The notes under the pieces were generated by a model. It was not told the origin of the DNA. It ran no database searches and saw only the letters and a program-made list of their open reading frames with translations. A stretch of 64,000 nucleotides of DNA from Rhizobium sp. Root483D2 (lineage in GTDB: Bacteria; Pseudomonadota; Alphaproteobacteria; Rhizobiales; Rhizobiaceae), in the NCBI RefSeq assembly GCF_001426685.1, contig NZ_LMFB01000015.1, forward strand, positions 185,657 to 249,656. The letters are read 5' to 3'. Both the position numbers and the translations under genes were made by a program. Shown here one piece after another: positions 7,560 to 15,389 of the stretch. Every line of letters starts with the position of its first letter. The first letter of the stretch is position 1.

Positions 7560-8345
7560 TCAGCGAACGCCGATACCGGCTGTCAGACCGCCATCGATCC
7601 GGTGGTCCGACCCTGTGATGAAGCCTGCTTTATCCGAGGCCAGGAAAGCGGCAAGCACCGCCACTTCCTCCGGTTCACCGATCCGCCCCAGCGGATGCGC
7701 CGCGCCAAAACGCTGAAACACGGCATCGATATCGGCATCCTCGCCCTCGAATGTCCGCGCCGCCAGTTCCAGGATCGGCGTGCGCACAGAGCCCGGACTG
7801 ATCGACACGACCCGAATGCGATCGGCGGCAAAATCGAGCGCCATCGCTCGCGTCAGCGCATGGATCGCGCCCTTGGAGGCAACATAGGCCGAGACACCGC
7901 TCTGGCAGGCATGCCCCTGCACGCTCGACAGATTGACAATCACGCCGCCGCCGCGCTTGCGCATCTCCGGCACGCCGAACTCTGCCGTCAGATGGATCGA
8001 ACCGACATTGACGGCCATGCAGCGCATGAAGGCCTCGAACGGCGTGGTCTCTGCCGTGCCATAGGGATGTACTGCGGCCGAATTGACGATGATGTCGATC
8101 CCGCCGAACGCCGCGATAGCCGACGCTATGGTGCGGCTCACATCGGCAGGCACGGAAACATCCGCATGAAAAACGGTGAGCAGGAGGCTTTCGGCAGCAG
8201 CCATCGTTTCCAGTGCTGCATTGGCCTCGAGATCGATCCCCAGCGACGCCACGGAAGCGCCCTGGCGGGCGAGATGCAGCGCAACAGCCCGGCCGATACC
8301 GGTCGTTCCGGTGACGACGGCGACCTTCCCCTCGAATTCACGCAT
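7560..8345 (-). CDS. SDR family NAD(P)-dependent oxidoreductase
   Basis: 261 aa classical short-chain dehydrogenase. Cofactor motif TGTTGIGRAVA (13-23), NSAA in place of the usual NNAG (about 91-94), catalytic Ser in NLSSVQG and Tyr-Lys in YVASKGA. Closing PLGRIGEPEEVA and GSDHRIDGGLTAG are family-typical. In a uronate cluster that lacks uxuB, it could act as the fructuronate or other sugar-acid dehydrogenase, but this is inferred only from context. The ATG overlaps the end of the GntR gene by 8 bases, indicating translational coupling. Confidence 0.85.
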   Translation of the reverse strand: MREFEGKVAVVTGTTGIGRAVALHLARQGASVASLGIDLEANAALETMAAAESLLLTVFHADVSVPADVSRTIASAIAAFGGIDIIVNSAAVHPYGTAETTPFEAFMRCMAVNVGSIHLTAEFGVPEMRKRGGGVIVNLSSVQGHACQSGVSAYVASKGAIHALTRAMALDFAADRIRVVSISPGSVRTPILELAARTFEGEDADIDAVFQRFGAAHPLGRIGEPEEVAVLAAFLASDKAGFITGSDHRIDGGLTAGIGVR

Positions 8346-9084
8346 CGCGCTTCTCCCGTCCCTTCACTCTTTTCAATGCCGCCCCCTGCCCGCCGCGCGG
8401 GCCATCCGCCGCCGGAATGAATTCCAGGCCCGCATCGAGATGCCGGTCCATATGATAGGCAAATCCGATCCGGTCGCGTTCGCGCAGCGCCCTGACGATA
8501 TCGGCATGTTCGCTGGCGACGCTCTCCAGCACCAGCCGCTGCGATTTTCCCGCCAGCATCAGCCGCCCGATCACCGGCTTCAACATGCCGTAGGTTTCCG
8601 ACAGCGTCCGGTTTCCCGCCGCATCCACCATCAGCTTGTGAAACTGATAGTCCAGCTCCGATGCCTCTTCCGGCGTGCCCGCCTGCAGGATGCGCGCATT
8701 GAGCACCTCCATCCCGGCCAGCGTTTCCTCGGTGATCCGCGTCGAGAGCAGATCAAACAGGCTCATCTCCGTTAGCCGCCGGTATCCCTGAATATCGCGG
8801 AAAGCATCGACGGAAATATCCATGGCGAAGGAAAACAGGTCGCGCATTGCCGATTGATGCTGGCCGGTCAGGACAGCCCCGACTTTTTGCCGGGATTCAG
8901 CGACGCCATAGGCCTTCAACGTCCGGAAAGCTTCGCGCACGGTGTTGCGGCTGGCATCGAACATGACGGCAAGCTCGGCTTCGCTGGGCAAAACATCACC
9001 GACCGTCAGGCCGCGTTCGCGGATGAGGCCGCGAATGTGATCCACCATTCCATCAACGGCGGAAGCGCGCGCACCGTCTTCCAT
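8338..9084 (-). CDS. GntR-family transcriptional regulator (FadR/FCD subfamily)
   Basis: 248 aa. N-terminal winged helix: VDHIRGLIRERGLTVGDVLPSEAELAVMFDASRNTVREAFRTLKAYGV, the GntR signature, at residues 12-62. The C-terminal all-helical FCD ligand domain includes DYQFHKLMVDAAGN and EHADIVRAL with the metal-binding His/Asp pattern (D-x3-H, H, H). FCD regulators respond to small carboxylates or sugar acids and usually repress. It is divergent from uxuA and leads the SDR-isomerase operon; operator candidates overlap both promoters, so autoregulation plus control of uxuA by a uronate intermediate is likely. Confidence 0.9.
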   Translation of the reverse strand: MEDGARASAVDGMVDHIRGLIRERGLTVGDVLPSEAELAVMFDASRNTVREAFRTLKAYGVAESRQKVGAVLTGQHQSAMRDLFSFAMDISVDAFRDIQGYRRLTEMSLFDLLSTRITEETLAGMEVLNARILQAGTPEEASELDYQFHKLMVDAAGNRTLSETYGMLKPVIGRLMLAGKSQRLVLESVASEHADIVRALRERDRIGFAYHMDRHLDAGLEFIPAADGPRGGQGAALKRVKGREKRDA

Positions 9085-9115
9085 ATCCCAGTCTCCTGTC
9101 CTGTTGCATGGCAGT

Positions 9116-9130
9116 TTATGTCCGACATAA
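9116..9130. promoter_or_regulatory. GntR operator candidate 1 (in the gntR promoter)
   Basis: Perfect palindrome TTATGTC-C-GACATAA. On the minus strand it lies between a -35 TTGATT (9137-9142) and a -10 TAAACT (9113-9118) for gntR. Its core GTCCGACAT is repeated with one change at operator 2. Confidence 0.7.
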
Positions 9131-9177
9131 TAGCGAAATCAACTCGTCGATATTGATTTTATCCAAATATCTGCATT

Positions 9178-9192
9178 AATTGTCCAACATTA
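9178..9192. promoter_or_regulatory. GntR operator candidate 2 (in the uxuA promoter)
   Basis: Contains TGTCCAACAT, matching the core of operator 1 (TGTCCGACAT) at 9 of 10 positions. It overlaps the predicted uxuA -10 TTAATT (9176-9181), whose -35 TTGATT is at 9153-9158 (17-bp spacer). Centre-to-centre distance from operator 1 is 62 bp. Confidence 0.6.
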
Positions 9193-9209
9193 TAACGGAG
9201 GAGATGAAT

Positions 9210-10385
9210 ATGCTGGAAAGCTGGCGCTGGTTTGGACCGGACGATCCGGTCACCTTGTCTGACGCGCGCCAGGCTGGTGCCCACGGCGTCGTCACGGCCC
9301 TCCACCATATCTATGACGGCCGCATCTGGACGCCCGGCGACATCGCTGAGCGCATGGCGCTGGTCAGGAAGGCCGGGATGACATGGGCCGTCTGCGAATC
9401 CATTCCTGTCAACTCGGCGATCAAGCGGCGTGACGGCGACTGGCGGCGCACTCTGGATGCCTGGAAACAGAGCCTTGCCAATCTGGGCAAGGGCGGCGTG
9501 CCTGTAGTTTGCTACAATTTCATGCCGGTGGTCGATTGGACCCGCACCAATCTGTTGTACCCAACCGAGGCCGGCGGCTTTGCGCTGCGCTTCGACATGA
9601 TCGATTTCGTCGCCTATGATGTTTTCGTGCTGAAACGCCGTGCCGCTGAAGACAGCTACGCGCCCGATGTCATCGAGGCCGCACGGCAAAGGCTGGCGCA
9701 AAAAAGCGACGATGAAATCCTGACGCTCGAACGAAACATCATCGCCGGTCTGCCCGGCGGCGAAGACAGCCACACGCGCGAAAAAATCCGCGCCGAGATT
9801 GCCAGTTTCGACGATGTCTCCTCCTCCGACATGCGCGCCAACCTCATCGAGTTCCTGAAGGAAGTGGTGCCTGTCGCCGCCGAAAACGGCGTCCGGCTTG
9901 CCATCCACCCCGACGATCCGCCGTTCTCGCTGTTCGGCCTGCCTCGCGTCGTCTCCACTGCCGATGACATCCAGACCATCCTCGATGCGGTCGATGAGCA
10001 GGCAAATGGTATCACCCTTTGCGCCGGTTCCTACGGCTCACGCACCGGCAACGATGTCACCGGAATGGCGGAGCGCTTTGCCGCCCGCATCCATTTCGCC
10101 CATTTGCGCAATGTCAGCAAGGAACCGGACGGATCCTTCATCGAATCCGAGCATCTGGCCGGCGATGTCAAGATGGTCTCGCTGATCTCGATTCTACGCG
10201 CCGAAGAGCGGCGGCGCGAACGGGAGGGCCGCAGCGACAGCATCATCCCGATGCGCCCCGATCATGGACATCTGTTGATTGATGACCAGAAAAAGAAGGT
10301 CAATCCCGGCTATTCCTGCATCGGCCGCCTTAAGGGCCTTGCCGAATTGCGCGGCGTCATCGCCGCCGTCGATCAACTGACATAG
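9210..10385 (+). CDS. uxuA: Mannonate dehydratase UxuA
   Basis: 391 aa, normal for UxuA. It dehydrates D-mannonate to 2-keto-3-deoxygluconate in glucuronate catabolism, using Mn2+ or Fe2+. Recognisable family segments: MLESWRWFGPDDPVTL at the start, ALHHIYDGRIWTPGDI, VCESIPV, CYNFMPVVDWTRT near residue 108, the metal-site region GVRLAIHPDDPP, CAGSYGSRTGNDV and the C-terminal MRPDHGHLL. CGGAGGAG (9196-9203) is best spaced for the ATG at 9210; another ATG two codons upstream abuts it. It stands alone on the plus strand, divergent from its likely regulator. Confidence 0.95.
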   Translation: MLESWRWFGPDDPVTLSDARQAGAHGVVTALHHIYDGRIWTPGDIAERMALVRKAGMTWAVCESIPVNSAIKRRDGDWRRTLDAWKQSLANLGKGGVPVVCYNFMPVVDWTRTNLLYPTEAGGFALRFDMIDFVAYDVFVLKRRAAEDSYAPDVIEAARQRLAQKSDDEILTLERNIIAGLPGGEDSHTREKIRAEIASFDDVSSSDMRANLIEFLKEVVPVAAENGVRLAIHPDDPPFSLFGLPRVVSTADDIQTILDAVDEQANGITLCAGSYGSRTGNDVTGMAERFAARIHFAHLRNVSKEPDGSFIESEHLAGDVKMVSLISILRAEERRREREGRSDSIIPMRPDHGHLLIDDQKKKVNPGYSCIGRLKGLAELRGVIAAVDQLT

Positions 10386-10404
10386 AGACAGCGAAGGCGC
10401 GGGG

Positions 10405-11157
10405 TCAGGCCCGCGCCGACAGGCCTGCGCGCCGCGCAAGGACGCGCTCGATTGCCGAAAAGCCGTCATAAATGAGTACGGCAAGTGCCCCGACGATCAG
10501 TCCGCCCTGCAAAACGAAGGCGATATTGTTGGATTGCAAACCGGCAATGATCACCTCGCCCAGCGTCTTTGCCGCCACCGTCGAGCCGATCGTCGCCGTT
10601 GCCAGGCTGATCACCACCGACAGCCGGATGCCGGCCAGGATCACCGGCATGGCCAGCGGCAGTTCCACCTTGAAGAGGCGCTGGCGGTCCGTCATGCCGG
10701 AACCACGGGCGGCCTCCATCACCGAGGCCGGCAAGGTCGTCAACCCCGTCAGCGTGTTTTCAAAGATCGGCAAAAGCCCGTAGAGAAACAGCGCCACCAG
10801 CGTCGGTTTTTCGCCGAAACCGAGGATCGGCACCGCAAGCGCCAGCACGGCGACCGGCGGAAATGTCTGCCCGACATTGACCAGGCTGCGCGATAAAGGC
10901 AGGAATTCCGCCCCGAAAGACCGCGTGACCAGAATGGCCAGCGTGACGGCGACGATGATGGCACCGGTCGTGGCAATGGCGACGGTGCGCAGATGCAGGA
11001 GCGTCAGCGTCAGCAGGCTGCCCTGATTGTAGATCGCCGGCGCATTCTCCTGCACCAACGGCTTCAACAGCGGATCAAACCAGCCGGGCGCCAGGAGAAA
11101 GGCGATCAGCACAGCCAATAGCGCGGCGCGCAGGAGATGCGGGATAAAGGCCTTCAT
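10405..11157 (-). CDS. Osmoprotectant-type ABC transporter permease (YehW-like)
   Basis: 250 aa inner-membrane permease with about six hydrophobic segments. The BPD_transp_1 loop is visible: EAARGSGMTDRQRLFKVELPLAMPVILAGIR. The frame is open further upstream, but the ATG at 11157 overlaps the ATPase stop by four bases (ATGA). Last gene of the four-gene operon; together with the 388-aa permease it forms the membrane pore. Size and order match YehW in the YehZYXW importer. Confidence 0.88.
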   Translation of the reverse strand: MKAFIPHLLRAALLAVLIAFLLAPGWFDPLLKPLVQENAPAIYNQGSLLTLTLLHLRTVAIATTGAIIVAVTLAILVTRSFGAEFLPLSRSLVNVGQTFPPVAVLALAVPILGFGEKPTLVALFLYGLLPIFENTLTGLTTLPASVMEAARGSGMTDRQRLFKVELPLAMPVILAGIRLSVVISLATATIGSTVAAKTLGEVIIAGLQSNNIAFVLQGGLIVGALAVLIYDGFSAIERVLARRAGLSARA

Positions 11158-12092
11158 TGCGGCTTTGCTGCACGCCTGGTCAGCCCTTCCAAGGTTACCC
11201 GGCCCAGAATCCTGCCATCGGCAGCGGCAACCGGCAAGGCCGCCCGTCCGCTCCACAGCAGTTCGGAAAGCGCATCGCGCTGGCTCACCGTTTCCATTAC
11301 CGGCTGCCCATCCGCCGCTCCCGGCTCGACCGCATTGGCTGCGGTGTCGATCGACAGCAGCCGGAATGGCCGCTCGCTGGTGCCGATCAGCGTCTGGACG
11401 AATTCGGTTGCAGGATCCTTCACCAGTTCGGCGGGCTTGCCATATTGAACGAGCGCGCCCTTATCCATCACGGCGATCTTGTGGGCGAGGTGAAACGCCT
11501 CATCCATGTCATGCGTCACCAGCACGATCGTCGTGCCCAGCACGCGCTGAATGGCGAGCAGATTGGCCTGCGCCTTTGCCCGGATGATCGGGTCGAGGGC
11601 GCCGAAAGGCTCATCCATCAACAGCACGTTCGGCTCTGCCGCGAGCGCCCGCGCCACGCCGACGCGTTGCTGCTGGCCGCCGGAAAGCTCATGCGGAAAC
11701 CGGGATGCGAAGGCGGCCGGATCGAGCTGAAACAGCGTCAGCAACTCCGCGACCTTCGCATCGATCCGCGCCTTGTCCCAGCCAAGCAGAACCGGCACCG
11801 TCGCAATGTTCTGCGCGACAGTACGATGCGGAAACAGCCCGTGGCCCTGGATCGCATAGCCGATCCGGCGCCGCAGCTCGAAACCCGGCATCGAGCGATT
11901 GTCCTCGCCGTCCAGGCGGATCGTTCCGGCCGTCGGCTCGACCAGCCGGTTGATCATTCGCAGAAGCGTCGTCTTGCCCGATCCGGAGGTTCCGACAATG
12001 ACCGTTACCGTGCGTGGCTCGATCGTCATCGACACATCGTTGACGACGACATTACCGTCGTAGCTTTTGGTGATCCCGTCGATTTCGATCAT
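11154..12092 (-). CDS. Osmoprotectant-type ABC transporter ATP-binding protein (YehX-like)
   Basis: 312 aa. Walker A GTSGSGKTT (34-42), Q-loop YAIQGHGLFPHRTV, signature LSGGQQQRVGVARAL, Walker B VLLMDEPFGALD and switch LVTHDMDEA. After residue 240 there is a C-terminal regulatory extension (GTSERPFRLLSIDTAANAV to the end, with a partial CBS-like ILGRVTLEGL), as in betaine/choline importer ATPases. The canonical Q-loop contains GHGLFPH, seen in OpuA/ProV/YehX proteins. Overlaps neighbours on both sides by ATGA. Confidence 0.92.
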   Translation of the reverse strand: MIEIDGITKSYDGNVVVNDVSMTIEPRTVTVIVGTSGSGKTTLLRMINRLVEPTAGTIRLDGEDNRSMPGFELRRRIGYAIQGHGLFPHRTVAQNIATVPVLLGWDKARIDAKVAELLTLFQLDPAAFASRFPHELSGGQQQRVGVARALAAEPNVLLMDEPFGALDPIIRAKAQANLLAIQRVLGTTIVLVTHDMDEAFHLAHKIAVMDKGALVQYGKPAELVKDPATEFVQTLIGTSERPFRLLSIDTAANAVEPGAADGQPVMETVSQRDALSELLWSGRAALPVAAADGRILGRVTLEGLTRRAAKPQ

Positions 12093-13255
12093 GCAGCCCT
12101 TCCTCGTTCTTGCTGAGGAGCATTCATTTCAATCAGCGCATCGAGCACGATCGCGGCGGCAAAGGCCAAAACCACGGTCGGCACGGCACCCAGCAGCACA
12201 AGATCCATCGCCGTCTGGCCAATGCCCTGGAAGACGAACACGCCGAAACCGCCGCCGCCGATGAGCGCGGCGATGGTGGCAAGGCCGATATTTTGCACCA
12301 GCACGATGCGAATGCCCGTGAGAATGACGGGCATTGCCAGCGGAAACTCGATGCCGAACAGTCTCTGGCGATCCGTCATGCCGATACCGCGCGCGGCCTC
12401 GTTTGCCTCGCGCGGCACGCCGGCAAGACCGACCACGGTATTGGCGACGACCGGCAGCAGCGAATAGAGAAACAGCGCGACGAACGCGGGCGCAGCGCCG
12501 ATACCGCGAATGCCGATGGCGGCGGCTCCCGGCACGTTGACGGCGATCCAGCCAAGCGGCGCGATCAGAATGCCGAAGAGCGCGATCGACGGTATCGTCT
12601 GGATCAGGTTGAGCGTGTTGAGCACGCCGGCCCGCAATGGCGCGACCCGGTGGCAGAGAATGCCAAGCGGCAGCCCGACCACGACCGACGCTACCAGCGA
12701 CCCCAAAGCCAGCGTCACATGCTTCCCGGCCTCCAGCCAGAACACATCGGCCCGGCCCGAATATTCCTTGAGGATCGACAGGCCATCCCACAATCCCGAC
12801 ATCAGGATTGCTGCTGCCCCGCCTAGCGTGACAGCCAGAAGCAGCACCCTGACCAGCGGCAAGGGCCGCAGCCTGGTAATCGAATCGGCAGCCAGAAGGG
12901 CGAAGGAAAACAGCAGGATCCAGAAGCCGGACGCCGGCGAAACCCGCGCATAGCTATTGCCTGCCGGCGTCAGAAACGTTGCCGCCATCCCGACGAAAAC
13001 GGCGATCGCAGCAAGACCCGCAGCCGCAGTCAACAGCCGGAGGCGCGTCTGCGTCTTGAAGAGAACAATCAGCGCCGCGCAGACCATCAACGCGAAAAGC
13101 AGAATTCCCGCACCAGCCGGCAGGGCATCGAGAATGCCTTTCCCGTCGCCCGGCACGATGCGATTGGCGCGAAACGTCGCAAACGGCGCGGCGAATGCTC
13201 CATAAGCGATCAGGAGCGCAACGACCACACCGAGCTTGTCGAAGCGAATGCTCAC
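12089..13255 (-). CDS. Osmoprotectant-type ABC transporter permease (YehY-like)
   Basis: 388 aa. The first 190 residues carry several extra membrane helices (AAFATFR..., GILLFALMVCAALIVLF, LLTAAAGLAAIAVFVGMAA, FWILLFSFALLAA) before the permease domain, which holds EAARGIGMTDRQRLFGIEFPLAMPVILTGIR. This long-form permease paired with a short one is the YehY/YehW arrangement. The start ATG is 75 bases after the binding-protein stop, and the stop overlaps the ATPase ATG. Confidence 0.9.
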   Translation of the reverse strand: MSIRFDKLGVVVALLIAYGAFAAPFATFRANRIVPGDGKGILDALPAGAGILLFALMVCAALIVLFKTQTRLRLLTAAAGLAAIAVFVGMAATFLTPAGNSYARVSPASGFWILLFSFALLAADSITRLRPLPLVRVLLLAVTLGGAAAILMSGLWDGLSILKEYSGRADVFWLEAGKHVTLALGSLVASVVVGLPLGILCHRVAPLRAGVLNTLNLIQTIPSIALFGILIAPLGWIAVNVPGAAAIGIRGIGAAPAFVALFLYSLLPVVANTVVGLAGVPREANEAARGIGMTDRQRLFGIEFPLAMPVILTGIRIVLVQNIGLATIAALIGGGGFGVFVFQGIGQTAMDLVLLGAVPTVVLAFAAAIVLDALIEMNAPQQERGRAA

Positions 13256-13330
13256 ACTGCCATCCCCATCCCCTCCAGGCCGGCTTCATCCTGCAAGCCG
13301 GCCGTTTCACGGTAGCCTTTTAAGACCAGC

Positions 13331-14242
13331 TTATTTCACAAAGCCGTTCTTCTTCAGGAAATCCTCGGCAACCGCCTTGGCAGGCTCGCCACCGACCTGA
13401 ACACGGCCGTTGAGATCCTGAAGGGTCACCAGATCGAGCTTCTCGAACACAGGCTTCAACAGGGTTTCGATGTCCGGATGCTCCTTCAAAACAGCTTCAC
13501 GGATGATTGGCGCCGGCTGGTAGACGGGCTGCACGCCCTTGTCGTCTTCGAGCACAACGAGGCCGGACGGCGCAATGCCGCCATCGGTGCCATAGACCAT
13601 GGCGGCATTGGCGCCGTTGGTCTGGTTGGCTGCGGCCGCGATGGTTGCGGCGGTATCACCACCCGACAGCGTGATCAGCTGATCGGATTTCAGCGTGAAC
13701 CCATAGGTCGTCTGAAATGCCGGAAGTGCCGCTGCCGAATTGACGAACTCGGAAGACGCCGCCAAAACGACCGTACCGCCGCCCGCTACATATTTGCCGA
13801 AATCACTGAAGGTCTTGATCTTGCTGCCATCGGCCAGATCCTTGCGCACCGCAACAGCCCAGGTGTTGTTGGCAGGCGAAGGCGTCAGCCAGACGATCTT
13901 GTTGGCATCATAATCCAGCGTCTTGGCCTCGGCATAGGCCTTTGCGGCGTCTTTCCAGAGCGGATCATCAGCCTTTTCGAAGAAGAAGGCGGCATTGCCG
14001 GTATATTCCGGATAGATATCGATCTCGCCTGCGGTGATGGCCTTGCGCACGACGGGCGTCGCCCCAAGCTGCACCCGGTCCGTCGTTTCGATATTGTTGG
14101 CCTTCAAAACCGCCAGGATGATATTGCCAAGCACGCCGCCCTCGGTATCGATCTTCGAGGATACGACGACCTGCGCATTGGCAAAAGCCGTGGAAACGAG
14201 CACGGCCAGGGCCGTCCCGATCAATGTTGTTTTCAGACGCAC
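13331..14242 (-). CDS. Osmoprotectant-type ABC substrate-binding protein (OsmF/YehZ-like)
   Basis: 303 aa from the GTG at 14242, preceded by AAGGGAGA. The upstream open frame has no signal-peptide logic, whereas this start gives VRLKTTLIGTALAVLVSTAFANAQ, a clean Sec signal with cleavage after ANA. The mature protein fits the OpuAC/QAT family: SKIDTEGGVLGNIILAVLKANNI, then GEIDIYPEYTGN and KIVWLTPSPANNTWAVAVRKDLA. Ligands of the family are betaine-type compounds, but E. coli YehZ has low betaine affinity, so the real ligand is open. First gene of the operon. Confidence 0.92.
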   Translation of the reverse strand: MRLKTTLIGTALAVLVSTAFANAQVVVSSKIDTEGGVLGNIILAVLKANNIETTDRVQLGATPVVRKAITAGEIDIYPEYTGNAAFFFEKADDPLWKDAAKAYAEAKTLDYDANKIVWLTPSPANNTWAVAVRKDLADGSKIKTFSDFGKYVAGGGTVVLAASSEFVNSAAALPAFQTTYGFTLKSDQLITLSGGDTAATIAAAANQTNGANAAMVYGTDGGIAPSGLVVLEDDKGVQPVYQPAPIIREAVLKEHPDIETLLKPVFEKLDLVTLQDLNGRVQVGGEPAKAVAEDFLKKNGFVK

Positions 14243-14308
14243 GATAATTCTCCCTTGAAACGCTTCCCGATTTCTCCCACGCCCGCCCGCATTCGTCGGG
14301 GTATAAAC

Positions 14309-14322
14309 TGCCATATGTGGCA
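14309..14322. promoter_or_regulatory. Palindrome upstream of the OsmF-like operon
   Basis: TGCCA-TATG-TGGCA lies 67-80 bases upstream of the GTG start at 14242 and is the only clear symmetric site in the 5' region. It may bind a regulator. No assignable -35/-10 pair was found. Confidence 0.35.
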
Positions 14323-14545
14323 AGCTTGAGAGAAAAATAGAGCGTGGGAAGGGGAATTTGCGCAGTGGGTGGGGTTGCGGCGCTTCCAAAGGTGGCGGCA
14401 GCCCAGGGGAATATGCCTTTGCCGTCGGATGCACCGTGGAATGGGCATTGCGGCAGCTTTCAGGTCGTCAGGATGTTCACGTTGATGCCGTCAATCAACG
14501 CTTGGGAATGCTTTGGAGATGAGGCCCAGGGATTATTCCGGCGCC
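14323..14545. other. Gene-free stretch between the ABC operon and the 222-aa gene
   Basis: The gap between the GTG at 14242 and the stop at 14546 is 303 bases. Apart from the palindrome at 14309-14322 I see no convincing ORF, tRNA or terminator in it; the small open frames have no ribosome binding sites and no family resemblance. Confidence 0.5.
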
Positions 14546-15214
14546 TCAGACCGCCAAGAATGAAGGGTCGCCAGTTGCCCAGCCCAAGCGCAGTTTCATA
14601 CCATCCGCGAGCCGCACCTCAGCAGGCTGATCGGAGGCAGCAGAACAAGCAAACAAAGACATAAAGGCTGAAAAGTCGTCAAACCACATTTTCGATGGCG
14701 AGAATGAGTGGACAATCATCGCCGCCTCGTCGGTTTTGAAACGCCGGGCCTCAATGATTGCAGATGCCGTACGGTGAAGAAGTTGATATCTGATCTGGGG
14801 ATGCGGCAGCTCGCCGAGGCCAAGAAGCGCGCACAGGTAGTTCATGCGAATGACCTTGCCGGGCGACGGCTCGCGCATCCACTCCCCCACGCTTGGTCCG
14901 AACGGCTCGTTTACTTTCCCCTCGATCGTCGCTGCACACGTGAGGCCGCCGTATCGCAGCAACGCGAAGACATCATTCTGGCTGTCTCGTATCCCTCCAG
15001 GAAGAGGAACTTTGTGCTCGGGTATCGCGAGAAGGAGCTCGCAGCCTTCAGGAAACAGCGCCGCAACCTCCGGCGGCAGGCCGGCGCTCATCTCCCAGCT
15101 ATAGGCGAGCGTTTTTGCCGAGTAGCCTGTGCGCCATTGTTTTTCCGGCTCTGCAAGAAACTGCTGCCAAGCTGCTGGGCCTGAACTTGGGAGGTAGATT
15201 TTTGTTCTTTTCAC
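14546..15214 (-). CDS. Uncharacterised protein, 222 aa
   Basis: I do not recognise a functional family with certainty. The protein starts MKRTKIYLPSSGPAAWQQFLAEPEKQW, lacks a signal peptide or membrane helix, and has a mixed alpha/beta character, with a central segment PGGIRDSQNDVFALLRYGG and a segment VIRMNYLCALLGLG. Proteins of this look occur in alphaproteobacteria as stand-alone genes, sometimes on islands. GC content and codon use are less skewed than in the flanking operons. It ends 303 bases before the ABC operon start and is divergent from the ClpP-like/PAN gene. Confidence 0.6.
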   Translation of the reverse strand: MKRTKIYLPSSGPAAWQQFLAEPEKQWRTGYSAKTLAYSWEMSAGLPPEVAALFPEGCELLLAIPEHKVPLPGGIRDSQNDVFALLRYGGLTCAATIEGKVNEPFGPSVGEWMREPSPGKVIRMNYLCALLGLGELPHPQIRYQLLHRTASAIIEARRFKTDEAAMIVHSFSPSKMWFDDFSAFMSLFACSAASDQPAEVRLADGMKLRLGWATGDPSFLAV

Positions 15215-15389
15215 GATTGATATTCCCAGCAGGAGGTTGCGCAGCCGTTAAACGCCGGTCAATGCACGGCAATTACCTTCGCTCATTAACTGCATTGACA
15301 TTTCACAGGGCGAGAGGCGTGAGTCAACTTGCAACCATTGCCTGTTTGCTGCTTGATGATACCTTCAGAGGCGGAGTGGGGGCATCGCT

